Shown here: positions 54,309 through 62,523 of the stretch, in pieces
Layout of the letters: each line of letters starts with the position of its first letter
Position numbering within the stretch: the first letter of the stretch is position 1
NCBI GenBank assembly: GCA_029379225.1
Contig: JAQYWR010000014.1
Coordinates: 62,001 to 126,000, forward strand
Direction: 5' to 3'
Length of the DNA: 64,000 bases
From: Nostoc sp. S4
GTDB lineage: Bacteria; Cyanobacteriota; Cyanobacteriia; Cyanobacteriales; Nostocaceae
Translations under genes and position numbers: made by a program
Notes under the pieces: generated by a model
Databases searched by the model: none
What the model was told of the DNA's origin: nothing
Seen by the model: the letters and a program-made list of their open reading frames with translations, nothing else

Positions 54309-55598
54309 ATGCACATTCTGATTTATTCATACAACTATTCTCCAGAGCCAATTGGTATTGCACCTTTGATGACTGAACTAGCAGAAGGGTTAGTCAAACG
54401 AGGTCATCAAGTGCGGGTGATTACGGGTATGCCTAATTATCCTCAGCGTCAGATTTATGATGAGTATCGGGGTAAGTTATACGTTACTGAAGAAAAAAAT
54501 GGTGTTATCATTGAGCGTTGTTATCTGCGAATTAAGTCTAAACCTAATCTCGTAGACCGCTTACTGCTAGAGTTGAGTTTTGTCTTTACAAGTTTCCCAC
54601 AAGCCATTAAAGGCAAACGGCCTGATGTAATTCTTTTAACAGTGCCGCCGCTACTGATTTCCTTACCTGCAATCTTACTTGGTTGGTTATACAACTGCCC
54701 AGTAGTGTTGAATGTACAAGATATCCTTCCGGAAGCTGCCGTGCGTGTTGGGTTGATAAAAAATAAGTTCATGATTAGAACTTTGGAAGTCATAGAAAAA
54801 TTTGTCTACCGAACTGCACATACTATCAGCGTGATTGCCGATGGCTTTGTAGATAATTTAATAAATAAAAGTGTACCTGCTAATAAAATTGCCTGCATTC
54901 CAAATTGGGTGAATTTAAATTTTATCCGCCCTTTTCCAAAGGAAAATAACTCTTGGAGAGCTACTCATCAACTCGATGATAAATTTGTTGTACTTTATTC
55001 AGGTAACATTGCTTTAACCCAAGGTTTAGAGACAGTAGTTGAAGCAGCAGCTTGCTTGCGTCATATCAAAGAAATTGCCTTTGTTATCGCTGGAGAATCC
55101 CAAGCCCTGAAAACATTACAAAAACATTGTCTTGCTTGTGGGGCGGATAACGTATTACTGCTGCCATTAGAAGAACGAGAAAAACTACCACAAATGTTAG
55201 CAGGCGCAGATGTGGGGTTGATTGTGCAAAAGCGGAATGTAATTTCCTTTAATATGCCTTCTAAAATACCATTGCTGTTAGCCAGTGGTCGCCCGATTGT
55301 AGGTTCAGTTCCCGCCACTGGTACTGCTGCCAAAGCTATCAAACAAAGTGGTGGCGGTATGATTGTTGAGCCAGAGTCAGCAGATGCTTTGGCAAATGCG
55401 GTACTGGATTTATATAATCATCCAAAACTGGCAGCGCAATTAGGACAAAAAGGAAGAAAGTTTGCTGTAGAAAACTATTGCTTTGAGCAAGCAATGGTTC
55501 GGTATGAAGGACTATTTTCCGATGCGATCGCCAAGAAAACATCAACTTTGGATATTTTACCCGAATTGAGTTCTCAAGAATCACTTGTTGATATTTGA
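54309..55598 (+). CDS. group 1 (GT4) glycosyltransferase, WcaI-like
   Basis: The 429-residue protein is a GT4-type glycosyltransferase. The N-terminal MHILIYSYNYSPEPIGIAPL and the QVRVITGMPNYPQ segment resemble WcaI of colanic acid synthesis; the C-terminal donor-binding half has VLYSGNIALTQGLETVVEAA, FVIAGESQALKTL, and a FNMPSKIPLLLASGRPIV loop with nearby Glu (VEPESADAL). A hydrophobic patch (LLISLPAILLGWLYN) suggests membrane contact. A glycosyltransferase is found at this position in the N. punctiforme scytonemin cluster, though scytonemin is not known to need a sugar; it may act on sheath polysaccharide. Confidence 0.9.
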   Translation: MHILIYSYNYSPEPIGIAPLMTELAEGLVKRGHQVRVITGMPNYPQRQIYDEYRGKLYVTEEKNGVIIERCYLRIKSKPNLVDRLLLELSFVFTSFPQAIKGKRPDVILLTVPPLLISLPAILLGWLYNCPVVLNVQDILPEAAVRVGLIKNKFMIRTLEVIEKFVYRTAHTISVIADGFVDNLINKSVPANKIACIPNWVNLNFIRPFPKENNSWRATHQLDDKFVVLYSGNIALTQGLETVVEAAACLRHIKEIAFVIAGESQALKTLQKHCLACGADNVLLLPLEEREKLPQMLAGADVGLIVQKRNVISFNMPSKIPLLLASGRPIVGSVPATGTAAKAIKQSGGGMIVEPESADALANAVLDLYNHPKLAAQLGQKGRKFAVENYCFEQAMVRYEGLFSDAIAKKTSTLDILPELSSQESLVDI

Positions 55599-55646
55599 AA
55601 ATTGGGGAGTGGGGAGTGGGGATTGGGGACTAAGAATAGAGAAATT

Positions 55647-55775
55647 TATCGCAGTTTGCTTTTCAAGTGAGGTACAAAACGCAGGACTCACGCATCAAAT
55701 ATATAGAGTTTCTGCTTTTTACCTCATGCCTAAACACCTGTAACTGTGTACTTTATGCAAACGAAAACTGCTGTA
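55647..55775. mobile_element. MITE-like element, relative of the one at 18917
   Basis: The 129-bp element begins TATCGCAGTTTGC and ends with AAACTGCTGTA, sharing the GAGGTACAAAA segment, the GCAGGA segment and the right-end (A)TGCAA..GAAAACTGCTGTA with 18917-19050. The left end has lost the exact TACAGCAG form. It precedes tyrA by about 60 bases, so it may supply part of the tyrA leader. Confidence 0.6.
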
Positions 55776-55833
55776 TATTTAATGCCCAATACGCAATTCT
55801 AGAGCAAAGCGACCTTTACAAGATGACTGACTT

Positions 55834-56916
55834 ATGAGCTTAGAGAAGCTTAAAAAAACTGACCAAAGCTTGATCGCTCTACTTAGCGATCGCCTATCAT
55901 TATTAGCAGCATCAGAATTTCCTTCTTTAGATGAACAACTGGCTAATGTGGCTCCCTTACTTACCGAAGCTGGTATCCCTGAGTCTGTTTGGGCAACTGT
56001 AGTCAATAGTTGTCATGCCATTACCCCTAAATCTGTATCGGTAAATCCTGTCATACCTCGACAAATTACAATTGTCGGTGGACGTGGCAGGATGGGAAGA
56101 TTATTCAAAGAACAACTTTCGCTAGTAGGTCACAATGTTAGCATTCTCGAACACGAGGATTGGGAGGATGCACAACAATTGTTGAGTCAGGCAGAGTTAG
56201 TTTTAGTAAGTGTTCCCATTGAACATACGGTTGATGTTATTAAGCGTGCAGCTAGATACCTTGCCCCAACTACAGCTTTGTGTGACATCACCAGCATTAA
56301 AATACAGCCAACTCGAGCAATGCTCGAATATCATTCAGGTCCAGTCATGGGCTTACACCCGATGTTTGGGCCAAATGTCAAATCGTTCTTCGGACAAAAA
56401 GTGATAATCTGTCCAGGTCGCAACGATGATTCATTTCAATGGTTTTTAGATTTGATTAAAAGTCAAGGTGGAGAGTTAATTGCTTGCACGCCTGAAGAAC
56501 ACGATGAAATGATGGTGATTGTTCAAGCAACGCAGCACTTCTGTAGATTTAGTCTTGGTGTTTTTTTGACACATACAAGAATTGATATAGAACAGAGTTT
56601 AACAATGTCAACCTCTAACTATCGTCAAGAAATTGAAATTGTTAAACGTTTGTTTTCTCAAAACCCTCATTTATGTGTAGATATTATGCTAGCTTCAGAG
56701 GAAAGGTGTAATGCAATTAGCTTTTTAGCTAATACTTATAGCCGTATAGCGAGACTGGTAGTCAGTAAAGATAAAGACGCATTAATTCAAGAATTTGAAA
56801 ATACTCAAAGCTTTTTTGCTGAAAAAATTAAAACTTTTCTCCAACCTGTAAACAAAAATTCTCAACCAGTTTCACGAGATTTTAAACCACAAATGCAGAC
56901 AAATATTAGCATTTGA
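55834..56916 (+). CDS. tyrA: TyrA, prephenate dehydrogenase with remnant chorismate mutase domain
   Basis: The 360-residue protein is like the enterobacterial bifunctional T-protein. Residues 1-60 align with its chorismate mutase helix, but the active-site segment (Lys39 and Arg51-Glu52 in E. coli) seems to be missing. Residues 70-340 are the NAD-dependent prephenate dehydrogenase: ITIVGGRGRMGRLFKEQL, LVSVPIEHTVDVI, GPVMGLHPMFGPN, IVQATQHFCRFSLG. The product, p-hydroxyphenylpyruvate, is the direct partner substrate of ScyA. Most cyanobacteria make tyrosine through arogenate, so this copy looks dedicated to the pigment. dsbA-like gene follows after 12 bases. Confidence 0.92.
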   Translation: MSLEKLKKTDQSLIALLSDRLSLLAASEFPSLDEQLANVAPLLTEAGIPESVWATVVNSCHAITPKSVSVNPVIPRQITIVGGRGRMGRLFKEQLSLVGHNVSILEHEDWEDAQQLLSQAELVLVSVPIEHTVDVIKRAARYLAPTTALCDITSIKIQPTRAMLEYHSGPVMGLHPMFGPNVKSFFGQKVIICPGRNDDSFQWFLDLIKSQGGELIACTPEEHDEMMVIVQATQHFCRFSLGVFLTHTRIDIEQSLTMSTSNYRQEIEIVKRLFSQNPHLCVDIMLASEERCNAISFLANTYSRIARLVVSKDKDALIQEFENTQSFFAEKIKTFLQPVNKNSQPVSRDFKPQMQTNISI

Positions 56917-56928
56917 AGCACAAAAACT

Positions 56929-57576
56929 ATGCTGATAGACATCTTTCACGATACCGTTTGTCCCTGGTGCAGAATTGGGACAAAGCATTTGTTTGATGCA
57001 CTAGCACAATGGCATGAACAAGAAGTAGATATCCGCTGGCATCCCTTTATTCTTGACAATACCATTCCTGCTGACGGATACGAATTTCGCAGTTTTATGC
57101 AAAATAGAAAAGGCATCAAAGCAAAAGAACTGCAATATCTGTTTGATTCTACACAATATGCAGGTAAGGCGGCTGGAGTCAAGCTAGATTTTGACAAAAT
57201 CCGTTTGGCTGTCAATACTAAGCTTTCGCATCGATTAATTACACTCGCACCAGCAAAAGTTAAAAATGATGTTGTAGAAGCCATTTATAAAGCTTACTTT
57301 GAAGACGGTTTGAACATCGGAGATATTGACGTTCTAGTTGCCATAGGTAGAGCTTATCAAATAGATTCGAGGGAATTACAGCTGCAATTGAGCGATGATG
57401 CTGCAATTAAAGCTTTTGTGATTGAATCGATATTTGCTTGCCCGAATGGCATCAACAGCGTGCCGTTCTTCATCATCAATAATAAAGTCAAAATAAATGG
57501 TTCTCACTCGGTAGAAATGTTTCTTCAAGCTTTGAATCGTGCCGCACTTTTAGAGATATCAGCAAAAATATGGTAG
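56929..57576 (+). CDS. DsbA/FrnE-like thioredoxin-fold oxidoreductase
   Basis: The 215-residue protein has the active-site CPWC in FHDTVCPWCRIGTKHL at residue 12-ish and the thioredoxin-fold cis-Pro region as NGINSVPFFIINNKVKI. The helical insert and the YFEDGLNIGDIDVLVAIGRA segment match the FrnE/2-hydroxychromene-2-carboxylate isomerase branch of DsbA. No signal peptide is present, so it is cytoplasmic, unlike true DsbA. A dsbA-annotated gene lies at this point in known scytonemin clusters; its role there is not defined. It overlaps the aroB-like gene by 7 bases. Confidence 0.9.
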   Translation: MLIDIFHDTVCPWCRIGTKHLFDALAQWHEQEVDIRWHPFILDNTIPADGYEFRSFMQNRKGIKAKELQYLFDSTQYAGKAAGVKLDFDKIRLAVNTKLSHRLITLAPAKVKNDVVEAIYKAYFEDGLNIGDIDVLVAIGRAYQIDSRELQLQLSDDAAIKAFVIESIFACPNGINSVPFFIINNKVKINGSHSVEMFLQALNRAALLEISAKIW

Positions 57577-58793
57577 TAGACATCAAACAAAAAAGTAGAT
57601 TCAATCTACAACCAATTAATCAACGTGTTTCGGTTACTTTTAACTACGGAGTTTACTTCACCCAAAATTTATTTGAGTTAAAAAATCCCACCTTAGCCCA
57701 AGTAATTACAGCCGATGGAGAGACAAAGCCAAAGAAAATAGTAGCAGTAATAGACGCCGGAATATTGCAGTTTCAACCTGAATTGGTTAAGCAATTAGTA
57801 GCGTATATCCAGTTTTATGCAGAGATACTAGCGCTCGCCGCTCAACCAATGATAATTTCTGGAGGAGAAGCCGCCAAAAACGATCCCACTTTATTAGAGC
57901 AAATCCACCAACTAATTGAAGCAGCCGGATTATGTCGCCATTCCTACGTGTTAGCGATCGGTGGTGGGGCTGTGTTGGATTTGGTAGGATATGCTGCTGC
58001 AACTGCTCATCGGGGAATTCGCCTGATTCGGATTCCGACGACTGTGTTAGCGCAAAATGATTCTGGAGTTGGAGTTAAAAACGGCATCAATGCCTTTGGT
58101 AAAAAGAACTTTCTTGGTACATTTGCACCACCTTATGCAGTTATCAATGATTCTGCCTTTTTGACAACCCTAGACGATCGCGATTGGCGTTCTGGAATCG
58201 CAGAAGCAATCAAAGTGGCGCTAATTAAGGATGCTAAATTTTTTGATTTTATCCACTCTCACACTACAGCCCTTGGGCGGCGAGACATGGAGACTATGCA
58301 ACAGATCGTTTATCGTTGCGCCCAGTTACACCTAGAACACATAGCCAATAGCGGCGATGCTTTTGAAATGGGTTCGTCTCGTCCCCTGGATTTTGGACAT
58401 TGGGCGGCTCATAAACTGGAACATTTGACAAATTATCGCTTGCGTCATGGCGAAGCAGTGGCGATCGGTATTGCTTTGGATAGCACCTATTCCTATCTAT
58501 TAGGACTGCTGGATTGCTCGGATTGGCAACGGATAATGAATACTTTATCAGCTTTGGGTTTTACGTTGTATGTGCCAGAATTAGCTCAGAAGTTATCACA
58601 ACCGGAACATCCTGATTGTCTATTTCGAGGTTTAACCGAGTTCCGCGAACATTTGGGTGGCGAATTGACTTTAACACTGTTACAAGGCATTGGAAAAACA
58701 ATAGAAGTTCATAAAGTGGATTTGTCTTTATACAGGCAAGCCATATCGTTGTTGTGCGAGTTTTACAATACCTCTTGGGAAGAACTACAGTAG
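57570..58793 (+). CDS. aroB: AroB-like sugar phosphate cyclase (3-dehydroquinate synthase family)
   Basis: The 407-residue protein belongs to the 3-dehydroquinate synthase superfamily: NAD-binding SGGEAAKN and GGGAVLDLVGYAAATAHRG, the substrate loop NDSGVGVKNGINAFGKKN, and metal ligands Glu in GIAEAIKVALIKD and His in HWAAHKLEH and RHGEAVAIG. It is longer than typical AroB (about 360), and the substrate loop differs from the usual VDSSVGGKTGVN, so another C7 sugar phosphate substrate is possible, as in EboD-type homologues. In the scytonemin cluster it is taken as shikimate-pathway supply. Translation is probably coupled to the upstream gene (7-base overlap). Confidence 0.88.
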   Translation: MVVDIKQKSRFNLQPINQRVSVTFNYGVYFTQNLFELKNPTLAQVITADGETKPKKIVAVIDAGILQFQPELVKQLVAYIQFYAEILALAAQPMIISGGEAAKNDPTLLEQIHQLIEAAGLCRHSYVLAIGGGAVLDLVGYAAATAHRGIRLIRIPTTVLAQNDSGVGVKNGINAFGKKNFLGTFAPPYAVINDSAFLTTLDDRDWRSGIAEAIKVALIKDAKFFDFIHSHTTALGRRDMETMQQIVYRCAQLHLEHIANSGDAFEMGSSRPLDFGHWAAHKLEHLTNYRLRHGEAVAIGIALDSTYSYLLGLLDCSDWQRIMNTLSALGFTLYVPELAQKLSQPEHPDCLFRGLTEFREHLGGELTLTLLQGIGKTIEVHKVDLSLYRQAISLLCEFYNTSWEELQ

Positions 58794-58884
58794 AGCTACT
58801 GCTTCATTTTATTCTTACCTTTGAGGGAGGTGGATAATTTCAAATAGTGTTTTGAGGAAAAGTACTAGATAAACCAAATGAAAA

Positions 58885-58925
58885 GCAAATAAATTGACAC
58901 CTCATCGAAAAATTATTCAATGTAT
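58885..58925 (+). promoter_or_regulatory. candidate AraC-type operator upstream of trpE
   Basis: Half-sites GCAAATAAATTG (58885) and TCGAAAAATTAT (58905), 20 bp apart, match the two sites before scyA, including the shared TTGACAC and CTCATC between half-sites and a final (A)ATG(T)AT. By hand count about 31 of 42 positions agree with the 45400 site. It lies 208 bp before the trpE start in a 339-base spacer with no gene. It would place the trp part of the cluster under the same regulator. Confidence 0.45.
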
Positions 58926-59132
58926 TCTCTGCTGCAAATCTAGTACTCTTTAAAAAGAAACAAAAACTTTTTAATTACATCTTTTAATTCCTAAATATGC
59001 GGATTTTGAGAGGTTTAATTAGATAAACATCAACTTATCTAAAATTGTCCTTGTTCCGCAGATAGTTACTAATAAGGATTAATTGCTTTTGACTGATGAC
59101 AGACTAATAACTATCTCTAAGAGAAATTAGCT

Positions 59133-61337
59133 ATGATTTTTGATTCCCGTTCATACACAACTCTTGGCGATGTAAGTGTTTCTCGCACCATCACAGAAGT
59201 GAAGATGGACACTGCTCTCGAAGAAATTCTTTTCTATCTAAATTCTCAGCGTGGAGGCTTGCTCAAAAGTAGCTACGAATATCCAGGGAGATACAAGAGA
59301 TGGGCGATCGGATTTGTTAATCCTCCATTGGAATTGACTACACAGGATAATACTTTCACTTTAATAGCCTTAAATGAACGCGGTCAGGTACTTTTACCAT
59401 TACTATTAGAGTGCTTATCCAACTCCACACAACTTCATAAAATTACCCAAGTTAATAACTATCTTGTAGGCTTTGTTAAACCTGCAAAAAAATTATTTGC
59501 TGAAGAAGACCGGAGTAAACAACCTTCAGCGTTTACAGTTATCCGCGAAATCCTACATACTTTCTCTAGTCAAGAAGACGAGCATTTAGGATTGTATGGT
59601 GCGTTTGGTTATGATTTAGTTTTTCAGTTTGAGCCAATTAATCACCGCTTGGAACGTCCTACAGACCAGCGGGATTTAGTGCTTTATTTACCTGATGAAT
59701 TAATAGTTGTTGACTACTATCAACAACGCGCATTTCGTCTACAATATGAATTTGAAACAGCGCATGGTAGCACTAAGAATCTACCTCGAACAGGTGAGTC
59801 TGTAGATTATCGTGGAAAACATCTTCTACCGCATCAAACTGCTGACCATAAAGTAGGCGAGTATGCCAAAAAAGTTGAGGTTGCACTTGATTACTTCCGC
59901 CGAGGCGATTTATTTGAAGTTGTTCCCAGTCAAAACTTTTTTGAAGCCTATCAAGAGCAACCAAGCAAACTATTTGAAACCTTAAAGGAAATAAATCCCA
60001 GTCCTTATGGGTTTATTTTTAATTTAGGTGGAGAATATCTGATTGGAGCATCTCCAGAAATGTTTGTGCGGGTTGAAGGAAGGCGGGTAGAAACCTGTCC
60101 AATTAGTGGTACTATTAGCCGGGGACAAGATGCTCTTGACGATGCGGTGCAAATTCGTCTATTACTCAACTCCCACAAAGATGAAGCAGAGTTGACGATG
60201 TGTACTGATGTCGATCGCAATGACAAATCTCGGATTTGCGAACCTGGTTCGGTACGAGTGATTGGGCGTCGCCAAATTGAATTATACAGCCACTTAATTC
60301 ATACAGTAGATCATGTTGAAGGTACACTGCGATCGCAATTTGATGCCTTAGATGCCTTCTTGAGCCATACTTGGGCGGTTACAGTCACCGGCGCACCCAA
60401 AAGAGCCGCGATCGAATTTATTGAACAGCATGAAAAAAGCGCTCGACGTTGGTATGGTGGAGCAGTTGGCTATTTAAATTTCAATGGTAATTTAAATACT
60501 GGATTAATTCTGCGGACAATCCGATTAAAAGACTGCATCGCTGAAGTGCGAGTTGGTGCTACTGTCCTTTATGACTCCATACCACAAGCAGAAGAACAAG
60601 AAACAATTACAAAAGCTGCTGCTTTATTTGAGACGATTCGGCGTGTTAAGCAAGCAAGTGAGAAAATTGATGAGTCTAAGTCTATAAAACTAAGCAAACA
60701 CATTCCAGGTGTAAAACCTGGCAAACGCATCTTATTAATAGACTATGAAGACTCATTTGTTCATACCTTAGCTAATTACATTCGCCAAACTGGTGCAAGC
60801 GTCACCACACTCCGTCATGGCTTCTCTGACTCACTTTTCGACACCCAACGACCTGATTTAGTTGTTTTATCTCCCGGCCCTGGTAGACCAAGTGATTTTC
60901 GGGTTCCGGAGACTATCGGCGCTATTCTACATCGCCAAATTCCGATTTTTGGAGTTTGTTTAGGACTGCAAGGCATCGTAGAAGCTTTTGGTGGAGAATT
61001 GGGAGTTCTCAACTATCCTCAACATGGTAAATCCTCACGAATTTTCGTCACCGATTCAGATTCCGTAACCTTCCAAAACTTACCGGAATCCTTTACCGTA
61101 GGTAGATACCACTCATTGTTTGCTCTACCGCAACATCTACCAAAAGAATTGAAGGTGACAGCGATTTCTGATGACGGCGTAATTATGGGCATTGAACATC
61201 AGACACTTCCCATCGCCGCCGTTCAGTTTCATCCAGAATCAATCATGACTTTAGCCGGAGAAGTCGGGCTGGAAATCATTAAAAATGTAGTAAATGCATA
61301 TACGCAAACTCAAGAGTCATTAGTCATTGGTCATTAG
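59133..61337 (+). CDS. trpE: anthranilate synthase, fused components I and II (TrpE-TrpG)
   Basis: This 734-residue fusion makes anthranilate from chorismate and glutamine. Component I (about residues 30-520) has the chorismate-binding core: GASPEMFVRVEGRRVETCPI, TMCTDVDRNDKSR, and RWYGGAVGYLNFNGN. The N-terminal SSYEYPGRYKRWAIGF is the kind of segment that binds feedback tryptophan in such enzymes. Component II (540-730) has the amidotransferase residues: GVCLGLQGIVEAFGG and QFHPESIMTL. The fused Rhizobium-like type occurs in filamentous cyanobacteria alongside separate housekeeping copies. It feeds tryptophan into ScyB. A stop is followed by TCATTAGTCATTGG repeats. Confidence 0.94.
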   Translation: MIFDSRSYTTLGDVSVSRTITEVKMDTALEEILFYLNSQRGGLLKSSYEYPGRYKRWAIGFVNPPLELTTQDNTFTLIALNERGQVLLPLLLECLSNSTQLHKITQVNNYLVGFVKPAKKLFAEEDRSKQPSAFTVIREILHTFSSQEDEHLGLYGAFGYDLVFQFEPINHRLERPTDQRDLVLYLPDELIVVDYYQQRAFRLQYEFETAHGSTKNLPRTGESVDYRGKHLLPHQTADHKVGEYAKKVEVALDYFRRGDLFEVVPSQNFFEAYQEQPSKLFETLKEINPSPYGFIFNLGGEYLIGASPEMFVRVEGRRVETCPISGTISRGQDALDDAVQIRLLLNSHKDEAELTMCTDVDRNDKSRICEPGSVRVIGRRQIELYSHLIHTVDHVEGTLRSQFDALDAFLSHTWAVTVTGAPKRAAIEFIEQHEKSARRWYGGAVGYLNFNGNLNTGLILRTIRLKDCIAEVRVGATVLYDSIPQAEEQETITKAAALFETIRRVKQASEKIDESKSIKLSKHIPGVKPGKRILLIDYEDSFVHTLANYIRQTGASVTTLRHGFSDSLFDTQRPDLVVLSPGPGRPSDFRVPETIGAILHRQIPIFGVCLGLQGIVEAFGGELGVLNYPQHGKSSRIFVTDSDSVTFQNLPESFTVGRYHSLFALPQHLPKELKVTAISDDGVIMGIEHQTLPIAAVQFHPESIMTLAGEVGLEIIKNVVNAYTQTQESLVIGH

Positions 61338-61500
61338 TCATTAGTCATTGGTCATTAGTCACTTGTACTGAGCCTTGGGAGAGCGTAGCCGAAGTATTAG
61401 TCATTGGGCATTGGGCATGGTTATTCCCTTTGTCCCCCCTACTCCCCCTGCCCCCCTGCCCCCTTGCCCCCCTGCCCCCCTGCCCCCCTACTCCCCCTTG
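61316..61500. repeat. tandem short repeats between trpE and trpC
   Basis: TTAGTCATTGGTCATTAGTC heptamers fill 61316-61360, partly inside the trpE end. CCCCCCTGC/CCCCCTTGC units fill about 61435-61497. Such blocks also precede rsmD (38349) and scyD (49830). They are non-coding spacers; an open frame through them gives the false N-terminus Pro-rich extension of TrpC. Confidence 0.75.
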
Positions 61501-61506
61501 CAGTTT

Positions 61507-62340
61507 ATGATTAAACAGGTTGCCCCTCCCCGCCATATACTTGAAGAAATTGTGTTGCATAAAAAGAAAGAAGTCGCAAAAATGCAGCAAGAACTGCCTT
61601 TGACTTCCTTGCGACAACAGTTAAATGCAGCCCCGACTGTGCGAAATTTCTTGACTGCTTTGCAGGAAAATCCTAGCCAACCTAGCTTAATTGCCGAAGT
61701 AAAAAAAGCATCACCAAGCCGGGGAATTATCCGCGCAGATTTTGATCCTGTAGCTATTGCTCAAGCTTATGAACGAGGTGGCGCAGCTTGTTTATCAGTC
61801 CTGACTGACCAAAAGTTTTTTCAGGGCAGTTTTGAAAATCTGCGGGCTGTGCGATTACAAGTAGCATTACCCTTACTGTGCAAGGAGTTTATTATTGATC
61901 GCTATCAAATTTATTTAGCACGGACAGCAGGTGCAGATGCAGTCTTATTGATTGCTGCTATTTTATCAGATCAAGAACTCCAAGACTTTTTACAACTAAT
62001 TCATAATTTTGGTATGAATGCACTAGTGGAAGTGCATACCTTGGCTGAACTTGATCGGGTGTTAAAGCTTGACGACTTACATTTAGTAGGAATCAACAAC
62101 CGCAACCTTGAAGATTTTACCCTTGATTTAGGAACAACACAGCAACTTTTAGCCCAGCGTCAACAACAATTACAAAGTTTGGATATCACCGTCGTCAGCG
62201 AGTCTGGATTGTATACACCTGCTGACTTATCTCTTGTCGCTGAGGCTGGTGCGCGTGCAGTTTTAATCGGAGAATCTTTAGTTAAACAAAGCGATGTAGA
62301 GCAAGCTGTACGTAGTTTGCTAAGACTCCATCCTCTTTAA
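61507..62340 (+). CDS. trpC: indole-3-glycerol phosphate synthase TrpC
   Basis: TrpC closes the indole ring in tryptophan synthesis. From ATG 61507 the protein has 277 residues; the open frame back to 61375 would add a Pro-rich stretch encoded by short repeats, which is not part of the enzyme. The TIM-barrel residues are present: [18 protein letters not shown], catalytic Lys in [11 protein letters not shown], Lys in [21 protein letters not shown] and VSESGLY. This copy belongs to the trp set of the scytonemin cluster and should back up a housekeeping trpC elsewhere. Confidence 0.93.
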   Translation: MIKQVAPPRHILEEIVLHKKKEVAKMQQELPLTSLRQQLNAAPTVRNFLTALQENPSQPSLIAEVKKASPSRGIIRADFDPVAIAQAYERGGAACLSVLTDQKFFQGSFENLRAVRLQVALPLLCKEFIIDRYQIYLARTAGADAVLLIAAILSDQELQDFLQLIHNFGMNALVEVHTLAELDRVLKLDDLHLVGINNRNLEDFTLDLGTTQQLLAQRQQQLQSLDITVVSESGLYTPADLSLVAEAGARAVLIGESLVKQSDVEQAVRSLLRLHPL

Positions 62341-62349
62341 CCCACCTTA

Positions 62350-62376
62350 AAAAGGCAGGAATTAAAGCAAGCCTTT
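62350..62376 (+). terminator. weak stem-loop after trpC
   Basis: AAAGGC (62351-62356) pairs with GCCTTT (62371-62376), 10 bases after the trpC stop codon. It is short and lacks a strong T run. If it works, the following oxidoreductase gene has its own promoter. Confidence 0.4.
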
Positions 62377-62523
62377 CTAAGGCGTTGGAGGATCTTTGCG
62401 AAAATAGGCTTCATGCAGAAGACGGGTTAAGGGGAAATTTAAGGGCAAGAGAAAATAATTCTTCCCTTTACCCTTCCCCTTTAACCCTTTCCCTATTCCC
62501 TATTTTCCTTTGAGGCAATTGTT

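Noticed and set aside
61375-61506. N-terminal extension of TrpC rich in proline
   Set aside because: It is translated from CCCCCTGC-type repeats and is absent from the TrpC family; the enzyme starts at 61507.
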